Positions 9,669-18,746 are shown, counted from the stretch's first letter. The stretch is DNA of 64,000 nt from Bradyrhizobium tropiciagri (GCF_018130545.1 NZ_JAFCKF010000002.1:310001-374000), one strand, 5' to 3'. Made by a program: numbers and translations. The notes: generated from the sequence alone by a model not told the origin.

Positions 9669-11338
9669 TGGCGCGACCCGACGAGCTTACCTTTGCACCG
9701 CTCGGCGGCGTCGGCGAGATCGGCATGAACCTGTCGATCTACGGCCTCGGCAACCGCCACCAGCGCTCGTTCCTCGCGGTCGATCTCGGCGTCTCCTTCG
9801 GCGACGAGGAACATCTGCCGGGCATCGACCTGATCATGCCCGACGTGCGTTTCCTGGAGAAGGAACGCAACAATCTGATGGGCCTCGTGCTGACGCATGC
9901 CCATGAGGACCATTTCGGCGCCATCATCGATCTCTGGCCGAAGCTCGGCTGCAAGATCTACGCGACGCAGTTCTCCGCGGCGCTGTTCGAGGCCAAATGC
10001 GCCGCCGAGCGCAATCCGCCGAAGATCCCGGTCACCGTGATCCCGTCGGGCGGGCGGGTCGACATCGGCCCGTTCAATGTCGAGTTCATCCCGGTCGCGC
10101 ATTCAATCCCGGAATCGCACGCGCTGGCGATCAAGACCGATGTCGGCACCGTGCTGCACACCGGCGACTGGAAGATCGATCCGACCCCGATCATCGGCCA
10201 GCCGACCGACGAGCGGCGGCTGCGTGAGCTCGGCGACGAAGGCGTGCTGGCGCTGGTCGGCGATTCCACCAACGCGGTGCGCGACGGCCGTTCACCGTCG
10301 GAGACCGAGGTGGCCGCCACCATCAAGAAGCTGGTCAAGGCCGCCAAGGGCCGGGTCGCGGTCACGACCTTCGCCTCCAATGTCGCCCGGGTGCGGGCGG
10401 TGGCGGATGCTGCGAATGCCGCCGATCGCGAGGTCGTCGTGGTCGGCCGCGCCATGGAGCGCGTGGTGCAGGTGGCGCGCGAATGCGGCTATCTCGATGC
10501 CTCGCACAAGTTCCGCAGCGCCGATTATTACGGCCATTTCCCGGCCGACAAGGTGCTCGCGCTGTGTACCGGCAGCCAGGGCGAGCCGCGTGCCGCGCTG
10601 GCCCGGATCGCCAATGACGACCATCCGCAGGTCACCCTGAACAAGGGCGACACCGTGATCTTCTCCTCCCGCACCATTCCCGGCAACGAGAAGGCGGTCG
10701 GCTCGATCATCAACAACCTGGTCATGCAGGGCGTCGAGATCATCACCGACCGGGAGCATCTGGTGCACGTCTCCGGCCATCCGCGCCGCGACGAGCTGCG
10801 CGATATGATCTCCTGGGTGCGGCCGCAGCTGCTGATCCCCGTGCATGGCGAGGCGCTGCATCTTTCCGAGCACGCCAAGCTGGCGCGCGCCGCCGGCGTT
10901 CCGAAGGTGTTGACCTGCCGCAATGGCGACCTGGTCAAGCTCGGCCCTGGCGACCCCGGCATTGTCGGCGAAGTGCCGGCGGGCCGGCTCTACAAGGATG
11001 GAACCATCCTGGAGGATTCCAAGTCGCGCGCCGTGGTCGAGCGGCGGCGGATGGGCTTTGCCGGCTGCGCCTTCATCGCCATCGCGATGACCGCGCAGGG
11101 CGAGCTGGTCGACGATCCCGAGGTTGATCTGGTCGGCATGCCGGAGAACAATGCGGCGGGCGAACTGCTCGACGACATCGTGTTCGACGTGGTGGTATCG
11201 ACGATCGAGGGCCTGCCGAAGCCGCGGCGGCGCGATCCGGATGCGCTGGGTGAATCGGTGCGGCGGGCCGTGCGGGCCGCGCTGAACGAGCAATGGGGCA
11301 AGAAGCCGATCTGCGTCGTGCACGTTCTGACGGTTTGA
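9668..11338 (+). CDS. rnj: Ribonuclease J
   Basis: RNase J is a metallo-beta-lactamase/beta-CASP ribonuclease with 5'-to-3' exonuclease and endonuclease activity in RNA maturation and decay; in rhizobia it acts in rRNA 5' trimming. The 556-residue protein has the zinc motif THAHEDHFG at residues 76-84, later metal-ligand segments HTGDWKID and GDSTNA, the beta-CASP core (VAVTTFASNVARVRAVADAA) and HGEALHL near the end. It overlaps birA by one base and is followed after 41 bases by mce. Length agrees with alphaproteobacterial RNase J. Confidence 0.95.
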   Translation: MARPDELTFAPLGGVGEIGMNLSIYGLGNRHQRSFLAVDLGVSFGDEEHLPGIDLIMPDVRFLEKERNNLMGLVLTHAHEDHFGAIIDLWPKLGCKIYATQFSAALFEAKCAAERNPPKIPVTVIPSGGRVDIGPFNVEFIPVAHSIPESHALAIKTDVGTVLHTGDWKIDPTPIIGQPTDERRLRELGDEGVLALVGDSTNAVRDGRSPSETEVAATIKKLVKAAKGRVAVTTFASNVARVRAVADAANAADREVVVVGRAMERVVQVARECGYLDASHKFRSADYYGHFPADKVLALCTGSQGEPRAALARIANDDHPQVTLNKGDTVIFSSRTIPGNEKAVGSIINNLVMQGVEIITDREHLVHVSGHPRRDELRDMISWVRPQLLIPVHGEALHLSEHAKLARAAGVPKVLTCRNGDLVKLGPGDPGIVGEVPAGRLYKDGTILEDSKSRAVVERRRMGFAGCAFIAIAMTAQGELVDDPEVDLVGMPENNAAGELLDDIVFDVVVSTIEGLPKPRRRDPDALGESVRRAVRAALNEQWGKKPICVVHVLTV

Positions 11339-11379
11339 CGCGCGGCTTCGAACCGCGCGCTTCGATAAGGGAGAGAGAG

Positions 11380-11784
11380 ATGCTGGGACGGCTCAATCAC
11401 GTCGCCATTGCGGTCAAGGACGCCAAGCAGGCTGCGAAGATCTACGGCACCGCCTTCAACGCCGAGATTTCCGATGCCGTGCCGCTGCCGGAGCACGGCG
11501 TCATCACCGTGTTCGTGACGCTGCCGAACACCAAGATCGAGTTCATCGAGCCGCTCGGCGAGGCCTCGCCCATCGCGAAATTCGTCGAGCGCAACGCCGA
11601 CGGCGGCATCCACCATGTCTGCTACGACGTGCCCGACATCATCGCGGCGCGCGACCGCATGATCGCCGAGGGCGCCCGCGTGCTGGGCGACGGCCAGCCC
11701 AAGATCGGCGCGCATGGCAAGCCGGTGCTGTTCTTCCATCCCAAGGACTTTTCCGGCGCCTTGGTCGAGATCGAGCAGGCCTGA
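11380..11784 (+). CDS. mce: Methylmalonyl-CoA epimerase
   Basis: The enzyme interconverts (R)- and (S)-methylmalonyl-CoA in the propionyl-CoA route to succinyl-CoA. It is a single glyoxalase/VOC-fold domain of 134 residues beginning MLGRLNHVAIAVKD, with the metal ligand His7 and a second in GGIHHVCYDV, and a C-terminal FFHPKDFSGALVEIEQ with the last glutamate ligand. The start is decided by length and by an AAGGGAGAGAG ribosome-binding site; a longer in-frame start at 11293 lies inside rnj. The DUF1467 gene follows 6 bases later. Confidence 0.95.
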   Translation: MLGRLNHVAIAVKDAKQAAKIYGTAFNAEISDAVPLPEHGVITVFVTLPNTKIEFIEPLGEASPIAKFVERNADGGIHHVCYDVPDIIAARDRMIAEGARVLGDGQPKIGAHGKPVLFFHPKDFSGALVEIEQA

Positions 11785-11790
11785 GGCCAC

Positions 11791-12066
11791 ATGGCGTACC
11801 AAATCTCCACCAGCCTTGCGATCTACTTCGTGCTGTGGTGGCTCGTGCTGTTCCTGACGCTGCCGTTCGGCGTGCGCAGCCAGCACGAGGACGGCGTCGG
11901 CGCGCCCGGCACCGACCCCGGCGCGCCGATCATGGCGCGGATGGGCCGCAAGCTGCTGTGGACCACGCTGCTGTCGGCCGTGATCTTCGCGATCGGGATG
12001 TGGGCCTATTATGCCGGCTATCTCTCGGTCGAGCGGCTGTCGCGACTGATGGGAATGCCGTTCTAG
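11791..12066 (+). CDS. DUF1467 family small membrane protein
   Basis: The 91-residue protein has two predicted membrane helices: one at about residues 8-26 (LAIYFVLWWLVLFLTLPFGV) and one at about 57-75 (LLWTTLLSAVIFAIGMWAYY), with a Gly/Pro-rich hydrophilic connection. This matches DUF1467, a family of unknown function in alphaproteobacteria that regularly follows mce. Six bases separate it from mce, so it is probably co-transcribed and ends the birA-rnj-mce unit. No catalytic residues are evident; a role cannot be given. Confidence 0.85.
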   Translation: MAYQISTSLAIYFVLWWLVLFLTLPFGVRSQHEDGVGAPGTDPGAPIMARMGRKLLWTTLLSAVIFAIGMWAYYAGYLSVERLSRLMGMPF

Positions 12067-12459
12067 GACTCTCCGGTTCACCTCGCGCCGCGTGCGGCGG
12101 GGCTAGCCGGCCTCCGCAGGGCCGCACCGTCAAAACATCGAAAACAACCCCATGCAAAGTAGCCGGCGGTATGCCGGCACTCGACATGGCAACTTGACAT
12201 GTCGGGCAAATCAGTGGCATTATTCTATTATTCCGAAACCAAGCAGGCGCGTCTGACCCCACACTAAGGGACGTGGCCGTTGCCAATTGCGATTGCCCTG
12301 CCGGGCTACCAACTGCACATCTTCCGCTTGGAGGCCCTCTGGTCGGAGGAGAAGCACCTTCCGCGTCGCTATGACTCGACCTGAGCTCATCATGCGTTAG
12401 ACTTCATGGAACGGAGTGAGGATCAACCTCACCCTGGCGATGCGGAGGAGGCGACCACG
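12067..12459. other. Gene-free stretch before mtnK; possible dispersed fossil sequence
   Basis: No convincing gene lies here. At about 12120-12245 there is an AT-richer patch containing AACATCGAAAACAACCCCAT, two GCCGGC half-sites and a CGACATG/CATGTCG inverted repeat. It resembles intergenic remnants I recall from other Bradyrhizobium genomes, which I cannot verify here. The rest (12250-12440) shows no riboswitch I recognise. A GGAGGAG ribosome-binding site for mtnK is at 12444-12450. Confidence 0.4.
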
Positions 12460-13764
12460 ATGAACCTGCAGGCCCAGCCGGGCTCCGGGCAGAGCACATA
12501 TCGAATCCTGCGGGAAGCCGATCTGCGCGACTATCTCGCGAGCCATCCCGCCATCGCGACACACCTCGGCGGCCAGCCTGCCGACTGGTCGATCAGCGAG
12601 GTCGGCGACGGCAACCTCAACCTCGTCTTCATCGTCAAGGGACCGGGCGGCGGCATCGCCGTCAAGCAGGCACTACCTTACGTGCGGCTGGTCGGCGAGA
12701 GCTGGCCGCTGCCGCTGTCGCGGGCGCATTATGAACATCTGGCGCTGGTGCATCAGGCGCGGCTGGCGCCGAAGCTGGTACCCGCGGTGCTGCATCACGA
12801 CGAGCCGCTCGCGCTCACCGCGATGGAGCTGCTCGAGCCGCACATCATCATGCGCAAGGGCCTGATCGGCGCCACGCGCTATCCGCGCTTTGTCGAGGAT
12901 ATCTCGACCTTCCTGGCGCAGACGTCGTTCTTCTCGTCCGATCTCGCATTGTCGGCCGCGGAGAAGAAGCAGGGGATCGCCGATTTCGCCGGCAACCACG
13001 CGCTCTGCAAGATCACCGAGGACCTGATCTTCACCGATCCCTACCGCGTCGCCGAGCAGAACCACTGGACCATGCCCTATCTCGACGCGACGGCGGCGGC
13101 GTTCCGCGACGACCTCGACCTCCATGTCGCGATCTCCAGGCTCAAGCTGAAATTCATGGCGAGCCCGGAGGCGCTGCTGCACGGTGATCTGCACACCGGC
13201 TCGATCATGGTCACGGAGACCGAGACCAGGGTGATCGATCCCGAATTCGCCTTCTATGGCCCGATGGGATTCGATATCGGCGCCGTGGTCGGCAATCTCC
13301 TGATGGCCTATCTGGCGTCCGCCGGCCACGAGCGCACGCCGGGTGATCGCGCCTCGTTCGAGGCGTGGCTGTTGGAAACCATCGAGGGCGTCTGGACCGA
13401 ATTCTCGCGAAAGTTTCTCGCGCTGTGGCGTAGCGACGCGAAGGGCGACGGCTATCCGGTGTCGCTGTTCGCAGGCGAGGCGGGCGCCGCGCGGCTGGAG
13501 GCGGAACGGCAGGCCTACATGGCGCGGCTGTTCCAGGACACGGTCGGCTTCGCCGCGGCCAAGACTATCCGGCGCATCCTCGGCCTCGCGCACAACATCG
13601 ATTTCGAATGGATCGCCGACGAGAAGCAGCGCGCGATCTGCGAGGCGCGGGCGCTGAAGCTTGCGCGCAACATGATGCTGGAGGCGGCATCCTTCACGAC
13701 GATCGGCACCGTCACCTACGCCGCGCGCGAACTGCGCCACTGGCAACCGGATTTTGCGAGGTAG
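12460..13764 (+). CDS. mtnK: S-methyl-5-thioribose kinase
   Basis: MTR kinase phosphorylates 5-methylthioribose to its 1-phosphate in methionine salvage. From ATG 12460 the product has 434 residues. The kinase-like fold shows the catalytic loop HGDLHTGS at residues 241-248 and the metal-binding DPEFAFYGPMGFDIG a little later, the order seen in MtnK and related aminoglycoside-phosphotransferase-fold kinases. GGAGGAG nine bases upstream of 12460 decides the start over an in-frame ATG at 12406. No mtnA or other salvage gene is in the window, so it appears as a single gene here. Confidence 0.93.
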   Translation: MNLQAQPGSGQSTYRILREADLRDYLASHPAIATHLGGQPADWSISEVGDGNLNLVFIVKGPGGGIAVKQALPYVRLVGESWPLPLSRAHYEHLALVHQARLAPKLVPAVLHHDEPLALTAMELLEPHIIMRKGLIGATRYPRFVEDISTFLAQTSFFSSDLALSAAEKKQGIADFAGNHALCKITEDLIFTDPYRVAEQNHWTMPYLDATAAAFRDDLDLHVAISRLKLKFMASPEALLHGDLHTGSIMVTETETRVIDPEFAFYGPMGFDIGAVVGNLLMAYLASAGHERTPGDRASFEAWLLETIEGVWTEFSRKFLALWRSDAKGDGYPVSLFAGEAGAARLEAERQAYMARLFQDTVGFAAAKTIRRILGLAHNIDFEWIADEKQRAICEARALKLARNMMLEAASFTTIGTVTYAARELRHWQPDFAR

Positions 13765-13776
13765 CGGCTATGAGCC

Positions 13777-13794
13777 GGGCCCGGAATCGGGCCC
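13777..13794. terminator. GC-rich hairpin between convergent genes
   Basis: GGGCCCG (13777-13783) and CGGGCCC (13788-13794) form a perfect 7-bp stem with a GAAT loop, 13 bases after the mtnK stop and before the 3' end of the opposing HD gene. No T-run follows on either side, so it is at best a weak or Rho-assisted terminator. Confidence 0.4.
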
Positions 13795-13857
13795 TCGGCA
13801 TGCCACGCGGATTCAGCTGTTGGCTGTGACCGACGCGCGCGTTGTGCCGAGTGCACC

Positions 13858-14499
13858 TCAACTGTCGAACGGCGCGGCGTGGATGAGATCGCAGACGTTC
13901 GGAATCTCGAGACCATGCACGAGGCGCCGGCCGATGTCGGCCAAGCCGGTGCCGATCGCCGTCTGGGGCTTCTTTCTGGCGACCTCAGCCAACGCCTCCG
14001 TGAAGGCGGCCTTCATGCCAATCCGCGGGTAGAGGGCGAGGGTGTCGTCGATCAGGGATGGCGTGATTTCCGCCATTCGAAGTCCCATGACATCGACGTG
14101 AGCACCGAAGTGGACCAGCGCGACTTCCGCCTGCTTGCGATCGGCGATGTCGGCGACCGAGTGCAGCGCAATTGCATCCCACACGATGTCGGCTTTCGAC
14201 GTCGGGTAATCATGCGCCCGCAGGAAGCGGCTTGCGGCATCGGCGCCATCGACTTCGAAGCGCTTGTCAGCGGCGTGCGATGGCGAAAGGCCGAGGTCAT
14301 GCAGCAGCGATGCGATATAGAGGAGCTCGCGATCGTATTTCATCTCCCGCTTTCGACCGATGAACTCGGCAAACCACCAAGTCCGGTGCAAATGGTTGAG
14401 CAGCACCTTGGAATGCGCCTGCTTCGCGAGCGCCGCAGCCTTGCGAGCGAGATCGGAATCCGGGGCAGTAATGCCTCCGATGCTGACGGCCGCACTCAT
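13858..14499 (-). CDS. HD-domain protein, cyanamide-hydratase-like
   Basis: The 213-residue protein is a single HD metal-dependent hydrolase domain. An upstream histidine is in NHLHRTWWFAEF (His36/38), the HD pair is His67-Asp68 in ASLLHDLGL, and further candidates are FEVDGADAASRFL (about 82-94) and ALHS (His113). This spacing, particularly the RFEVDGA-type stretch, recalls the cyanamide hydratase/Ddi2 group rather than nucleotide-cleaving HD enzymes. The substrate is unknown. It is the last gene of a leftward block after the SDR (21-base gap). The protein could hydrate a nitrile-like or other small molecule; that is inference only. Confidence 0.8.
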   Translation of the reverse strand: MSAAVSIGGITAPDSDLARKAAALAKQAHSKVLLNHLHRTWWFAEFIGRKREMKYDRELLYIASLLHDLGLSPSHAADKRFEVDGADAASRFLRAHDYPTSKADIVWDAIALHSVADIADRKQAEVALVHFGAHVDVMGLRMAEITPSLIDDTLALYPRIGMKAAFTEALAEVARKKPQTAIGTGLADIGRRLVHGLEIPNVCDLIHAAPFDS

Positions 14500-14520
14500 G
14501 TGTCCTCCTCGGAATCCGCG

Positions 14521-15237
14521 TCAAAGCCCTGGTGGCGGCGTGATGTAGCCGGGTACCTCCGCCGCCAGCGTGCTCTTCAGCAACGCGGTGCCCTGATCGG
14601 CCATCACCTCGCTCTTGCCGGCGGCGAGAGCGTCATAGGTCTGGCGCACCACGTCCTCCGGGCTGGCCTTTGGCACATCAATGCCGTTGGTCAGATCGGT
14701 ATCGATGAATCCGACATGCAGACCGAGGACCTGGATGCCGGGCTCGCGCAGTTGGAAGCGAAGCTGGTTGGTGAAGCTCCATGCCGCCGCCTTTGATGCG
14801 GCATAGGGCGTGAGATAGGGCCTTGGAAGCCATACGATGTCGGAGAGCACGTTGATGATGGCGGCGTTCGGCTTGGCGAGCAAGATCCGCTCGAAGGCCT
14901 GGGTGACGCGCACGACGCCGTAGTAGTTGGTGTCGAACATGCGGGCCGATTGTGTCGCGACATCTACCGAAAGCGGCCCGTCGATCAGGGCAGCGATGCC
15001 GGCGTTGTTGATCAGCAGCGTGGTATCGGCCGCAAGCGCGGCGGCCGCGGCGATCGATGCCGTATCCGTGACATCGATCCTGACCGGGACAATGCCGGCT
15101 TGTTCGAAACGGGCCGCGTTGCGCATACCCGCATACACCTTGGTTGCCCCGCGGCGACGGGCCTCTCGTGCAAAAGCCAGGCCCAGGCCGCGACTGGCGC
15201 CGGTAATGAAGACCGTCGCGTTCTTGACGTCCATCAT
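14521..15237 (-). CDS. Short-chain dehydrogenase/reductase
   Basis: A classical SDR oxidoreductase of 238 residues. The cofactor loop TGASRGLG is at residues 12-19, the NNAG motif in LLINNAGIAAL, and the catalytic Tyr/Lys pair in YAASKAAAW, with the serine in NVLSDIVW. A basic Arg after the glycine loop (REARRRGATKVYAG) suggests NADP(H) preference. Substrate unknown. The gene could start at the first or second of two adjacent Met codons. It lies 15 bases after the hydrolase gene and 21 before the HD gene, so the three are probably one transcript. Confidence 0.88.
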   Translation of the reverse strand: MMDVKNATVFITGASRGLGLAFAREARRRGATKVYAGMRNAARFEQAGIVPVRIDVTDTASIAAAAALAADTTLLINNAGIAALIDGPLSVDVATQSARMFDTNYYGVVRVTQAFERILLAKPNAAIINVLSDIVWLPRPYLTPYAASKAAAWSFTNQLRFQLREPGIQVLGLHVGFIDTDLTNGIDVPKASPEDVVRQTYDALAAGKSEVMADQGTALLKSTLAAEVPGYITPPPGL

Positions 15238-15252
15238 AAGCCTTCTCCGATC

Positions 15253-16260
15253 TCAGCTCGATGTAAGCAAGAGCTGCGCAACCTCGGCCGGCTTGTCGAT
15301 CATCAGCCAGTGGCCGGCTTCAACCGATTTGACGACGCCTCGAGGATAGGTCGCGGCAATCGCAGTCGCGGTAACTGAGGTCAAATAGGGGTCCTGGACG
15401 CCCCAGATCAGGTTGACCCTTTTGCCGAAGCGACGAATGTCCGGGAACCGCGACGTGTTGTAGGCCACGCTGTCGCGAACCTGAGCGGTCATCTGCGCAA
15501 AGGCGGGGCCGGCTCCCTCGGCAAAATTGCCGTCAACAATCGGTCGCACGATGCCGTCAAAGCGCTCCCTCAACTCAGGCGGCATGTTGACTTGAAAATG
15601 CTTGTCCTGAAACGTGATCAGCCAGCTCATCTGGTCGGGGCTGCTCAGGAACGCGAGGGCAAGGTTCTTGAGCCAGGGGTCGCCAAACACTTCAATGATT
15701 TCGGGCAGGCGCCATGTGGGCGAGTCCGAATAGTAGCAGTTCATCAGGCACAACCAGGCAACCCGATCGGGATTGTCGAGGGCGTAGTTGGCCGCGCACG
15801 GTCCGCCGGAGTCGTGACCGACCGGAACGAATGTGTCGATCTTCAGCGCGTTGACGACAGCGGCCAAGTCTCCGACCTGCTGCATGAACGTGTACTGGTA
15901 GCCTTCCGCGGCGACCTTCTCCGACTGGCCGAACCCGAGGAAGTCGAATACGACGACCCGCCGGCCGGCGCGGGTCAAATAGGGCACCAGATAATCGTAG
16001 ATGTGCAGATTATCCGGGAATCCGTGCATCATGACAAAGGCCGGATCCTGGCCGGGATACTCGCGGGCATAGACCATGCCGCCGCCGCTGGATATGCGAT
16101 GCTCGGTATATGGCACGCTCGATGCCATCGGCGCTTCAATATTGGCTTTAGCTTGCGTTGCGCGGGCTGGATGGGACGCCAGAGCAAGTGCCAGGCCTCC
16201 AGCCGTCGCAAGCATCACGTCACGGCGGGAAGCAAGATTTGCATCGGTGAGAGGGTTCAT
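15253..16260 (-). CDS. Exported alpha/beta hydrolase, epoxide-hydrolase type
   Basis: A 335-residue alpha/beta hydrolase with a Tat-type signal: SRRDVMLATAGGLALALA near residues 11-28 and a likely cut after PARA at about 34. The oxyanion element is MMHGFPDN, the nucleophile elbow GHDSGG has Asp150 instead of Ser, and the C-terminal histidine is in EAGHWLMIDKP. An Asp nucleophile is the mark of epoxide hydrolases and haloalkane dehalogenases. Start ATG 16260 has an AAGGGGA site upstream; the longer frame would need a TTG. It heads the SDR/HD unit, 216 bases after the regulator. Substrate unknown. Confidence 0.85.
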   Translation of the reverse strand: MNPLTDANLASRRDVMLATAGGLALALASHPARATQAKANIEAPMASSVPYTEHRISSGGGMVYAREYPGQDPAFVMMHGFPDNLHIYDYLVPYLTRAGRRVVVFDFLGFGQSEKVAAEGYQYTFMQQVGDLAAVVNALKIDTFVPVGHDSGGPCAANYALDNPDRVAWLCLMNCYYSDSPTWRLPEIIEVFGDPWLKNLALAFLSSPDQMSWLITFQDKHFQVNMPPELRERFDGIVRPIVDGNFAEGAGPAFAQMTAQVRDSVAYNTSRFPDIRRFGKRVNLIWGVQDPYLTSVTATAIAATYPRGVVKSVEAGHWLMIDKPAEVAQLLLTSS

Positions 16261-16476
16261 CTCGCAATCCCCTTCCAAGTTTGTGCCAATTGGAGCCTTC
16301 GACAGCTAGCGGGCCCGGAAGCCCAAATCTACGCGGTTGACGCCACGCCTGAATCGTCGGCGGAGGCGGCCGGATCGGGCTATTTCCGTCGCCTCGTCAA
16401 CAATATCGGCCGCTGGCCGGCCATCGTCTTGTACGATGCAGCCCGATTTGGATATTTCGATCCTGAAGTGTGCGGA

Positions 16477-17430
16477 TTACTCTGCCGAAGCCGCGAGCCT
16501 TCTGTAGACGCCCGGGGGCATTCCTATATGGCGGTTGCACGCCCTTGTCAGATGGCTCTGATCGACGAAGCCGCATCGCGCGGCGATATCGGTCAAAGAC
16601 AATTTGTCATCGGACAAAAGGGAGAGCGCCATCTCGATGCGCTTCTCCATGAGCCATTTGTGCGGCGAATAGCCGGTCGATTTCCTGAATGCCCGCGAAA
16701 AATATCCGACTGACAATCCACACGCCTCCGCAACTTCCTGCAGGGAGAGGGCGCGACCGATCGCGGAATACATCAGGTCTTTCGCGCGACGTTCTTGCCA
16801 GGGAGCCAATCCGCCGCGTCGCCCCTCGAGGGTGTTCGCTCCGAAATACTGAAGCGCGACGTGCTTGCAGAGGCCGTCGACGATATGATCCACGAAGAAC
16901 TGGGTGAATTGCTTCTCCGCGCCGAGGACCTGTAGCGTTGCAAGGCCGAAAGAGGCGATGGTCGGATCGGCCAGGCTCGCGTTTTGATCGACCTTCAATT
17001 GACTGACCTGGCGAGAGCGACGGCCTTGCAGGTGGTCGTGGATTGCCATCGTCGGAATCTCAAAATTGATGACATCGACCGCGTGGCTCATCTTCCAGCA
17101 GAATGGCTCGCAAACGTGCCTGATCGCGCTTTGCATGGAGCCCCGCGGAGGCAGGCTGATGCGCCGTCGCCCCTGGACCAACGTGTTTGCCGGATGTGAC
17201 TTCAGAAAGAGCCTGACCATGTAGATGTCTTCGGCGCAAAAGCCCAGGAAGATGTCGGGTTTCGGCTCCAGACAGGTCGTGCGGAAACATCGGGCAATCA
17301 ATCCCTCCGTTCGAACGGATTGCACGCTCGGGCCGTTGATGAAATTGATCTCCGGCACCGACCGGATCTTTGGGTTGGGAACCCGCGGCTCAAGGCTGGA
17401 AACCGTCACGTCGAGCGCCCGCACTCTCAT
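16477..17430 (-). CDS. AraC family transcriptional regulator
   Basis: A 317-residue regulator with the DNA-binding domain at its C-terminus: two helix-turn-helix units, the first SLQEVAEACGLSVGYFSRAF and the second LTDIAARCGFVDQSHLTRAC, followed by the usual GMPPGVYRR end. The N-terminal about 210 residues should sense a ligand but show no motif I recognise. ATG 17430 is preceded by GGAGGGGGCGG, which decides it over an upstream start at 17508. It is upstream of, and in the same direction as, the hydrolase/SDR/HD genes, which it plausibly controls. Confidence 0.88.
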   Translation of the reverse strand: MRVRALDVTVSSLEPRVPNPKIRSVPEINFINGPSVQSVRTEGLIARCFRTTCLEPKPDIFLGFCAEDIYMVRLFLKSHPANTLVQGRRRISLPPRGSMQSAIRHVCEPFCWKMSHAVDVINFEIPTMAIHDHLQGRRSRQVSQLKVDQNASLADPTIASFGLATLQVLGAEKQFTQFFVDHIVDGLCKHVALQYFGANTLEGRRGGLAPWQERRAKDLMYSAIGRALSLQEVAEACGLSVGYFSRAFRKSTGYSPHKWLMEKRIEMALSLLSDDKLSLTDIAARCGFVDQSHLTRACNRHIGMPPGVYRRLAASAE

Positions 17431-17655
17431 TTCCCGCCCCCTCCATTGGAGCCCGGAAATTCCAACAGGCCGAGAATAGCTGAAGACGGCCGGCAATGCG
17501 AACGCCAAATCGAAATTGCGGCCCGGCTGGTAGCCCTACATCCTTCGAAGCTCGCACCTCCAGCGACAAAGGCAAGCCTTTGCGCATGGATGACGGTCCA
17601 AAGACGTTCCGGGACCTGTCATCGTGCGGACCGAATGCGCAACGCTATCCAGAAC

Positions 17656-18690
17656 TCAATCCGCCGTCTGCTCACGCAGCCGCTGCGCGTAGACGTTGAT
17701 GATCAGCGCGGCGAGCAGGATCAGGCCGCGGATCAGGATCTTCAGGAAGCTGTCGATGTTGACGTGGTCGAGGCCGTTGTTGAGCACGCCGAGCACGAAC
17801 AGGCCGACGACGGTGTTGCCGATGCCGCCGCGGCCGCCGAACAGGCTGGTGCCGCCGACCACCACGGCCGCGATCGAATCCAAAAGATACGTGTCGAATT
17901 CGTTCTGCTGCGCGCTGCCGAAATGCGCGACGCCGAGCATGCCGCCGATCCCCGAGCAGACTGCGGAGATCACCATCACGCTGCCGAGGATGAGCTTGAC
18001 GTTGAGACCGGCAAATTCCGCGGCCTCTCGGTTGCCGCCGACCATGTAGACGTAGCGGCCGAACCGCGTGTAGGTCAGCACCAGATGGCCGCCGAGCAGC
18101 ATGATCGCGGCGACAATCACGATCCAGGGAATGCCGCCGATCGAGCCCGAGCCGAGCGTCGTGATCAGGTCCGGCACCTTGTAGGCGATCTGGCCACGGA
18201 CCAAAAGCGCAGAGACGCCGGCCGCGATCTGCATCATGGCGAGCGTCATGATGAAGGAGGGGATGCCGATCATGGTCAGCCCCAGCGCGTTGACGAGGCC
18301 GAGAAGCGCGCATAGCGCCAGCGCCAGCAGGATCGCGACGATCCCCGGCATCGGGACGTTGGCGATGTTGACGTAGGATTCCTGCAGCGTGAAATACGCC
18401 ACCGCAATACCGGTCACATTGGCGATGCTGGCGATCGACAGGTCGATCTCGGCGCACAGGATCACGAAAGTGAGGCCGACCGCGATGATGCCGGTGACCG
18501 ACACCTGGGTGAGGATATTGCCGACATTGTCGATGGTCGCAAACGACGGGCTCGCGATCGCGAAGAAGGCGCTGAGGAAGATCAGCGTCAGGAACGGCGC
18601 GATATTGCGCATCTGCGAGCGCAGGAAAGACGCCAGTCCACGCGGCCGCTTGTGATCCGCAGGTGCCGTCGCGCTGTCACTGCTTGCCAT
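17656..18690 (-). CDS. CUT2-type sugar ABC transporter permease
   Basis: The membrane subunit of a ribose/xylose-type (CUT2) ABC importer. The 344-residue protein has about ten hydrophobic segments and the family's cytoplasmic coupling loop YMVGGNREAAEFAGLNVKLI, and the IAAVVVGGTSLFGGRGGIGN stretch towards the C-terminus. It is the third gene of a leftward operon (binding protein, ATPase, permease), separated from the ATPase by 102 bases that carry two inverted repeats. The sugar transported cannot be told from sequence; ribose, xylose, inositol or a polyol are all possible. Confidence 0.92.
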   Translation of the reverse strand: MASSDSATAPADHKRPRGLASFLRSQMRNIAPFLTLIFLSAFFAIASPSFATIDNVGNILTQVSVTGIIAVGLTFVILCAEIDLSIASIANVTGIAVAYFTLQESYVNIANVPMPGIVAILLALALCALLGLVNALGLTMIGIPSFIMTLAMMQIAAGVSALLVRGQIAYKVPDLITTLGSGSIGGIPWIVIVAAIMLLGGHLVLTYTRFGRYVYMVGGNREAAEFAGLNVKLILGSVMVISAVCSGIGGMLGVAHFGSAQQNEFDTYLLDSIAAVVVGGTSLFGGRGGIGNTVVGLFVLGVLNNGLDHVNIDSFLKILIRGLILLAALIINVYAQRLREQTAD

Positions 18691-18704
18691 TATGTCTCTC
18701 CATT

Positions 18705-18731
18705 AAGCGCGATGACATGGTCATCGCGCTT
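18705..18731. repeat. 12-bp perfect inverted repeat upstream of the permease
   Basis: AAGCGCGATGAC (18705-18716) and GTCATCGCGCTT (18720-18731) pair perfectly around a 3-base ATG loop. In the leftward mRNA the hairpin sits just 14 bases before the permease start codon, overlapping the region that should hold its ribosome-binding site. It adjoins the repeat at 18747-18791 and may belong to the same element. Confidence 0.75.
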
Positions 18732-18746
18732 TCTCGATTTGTTTGC

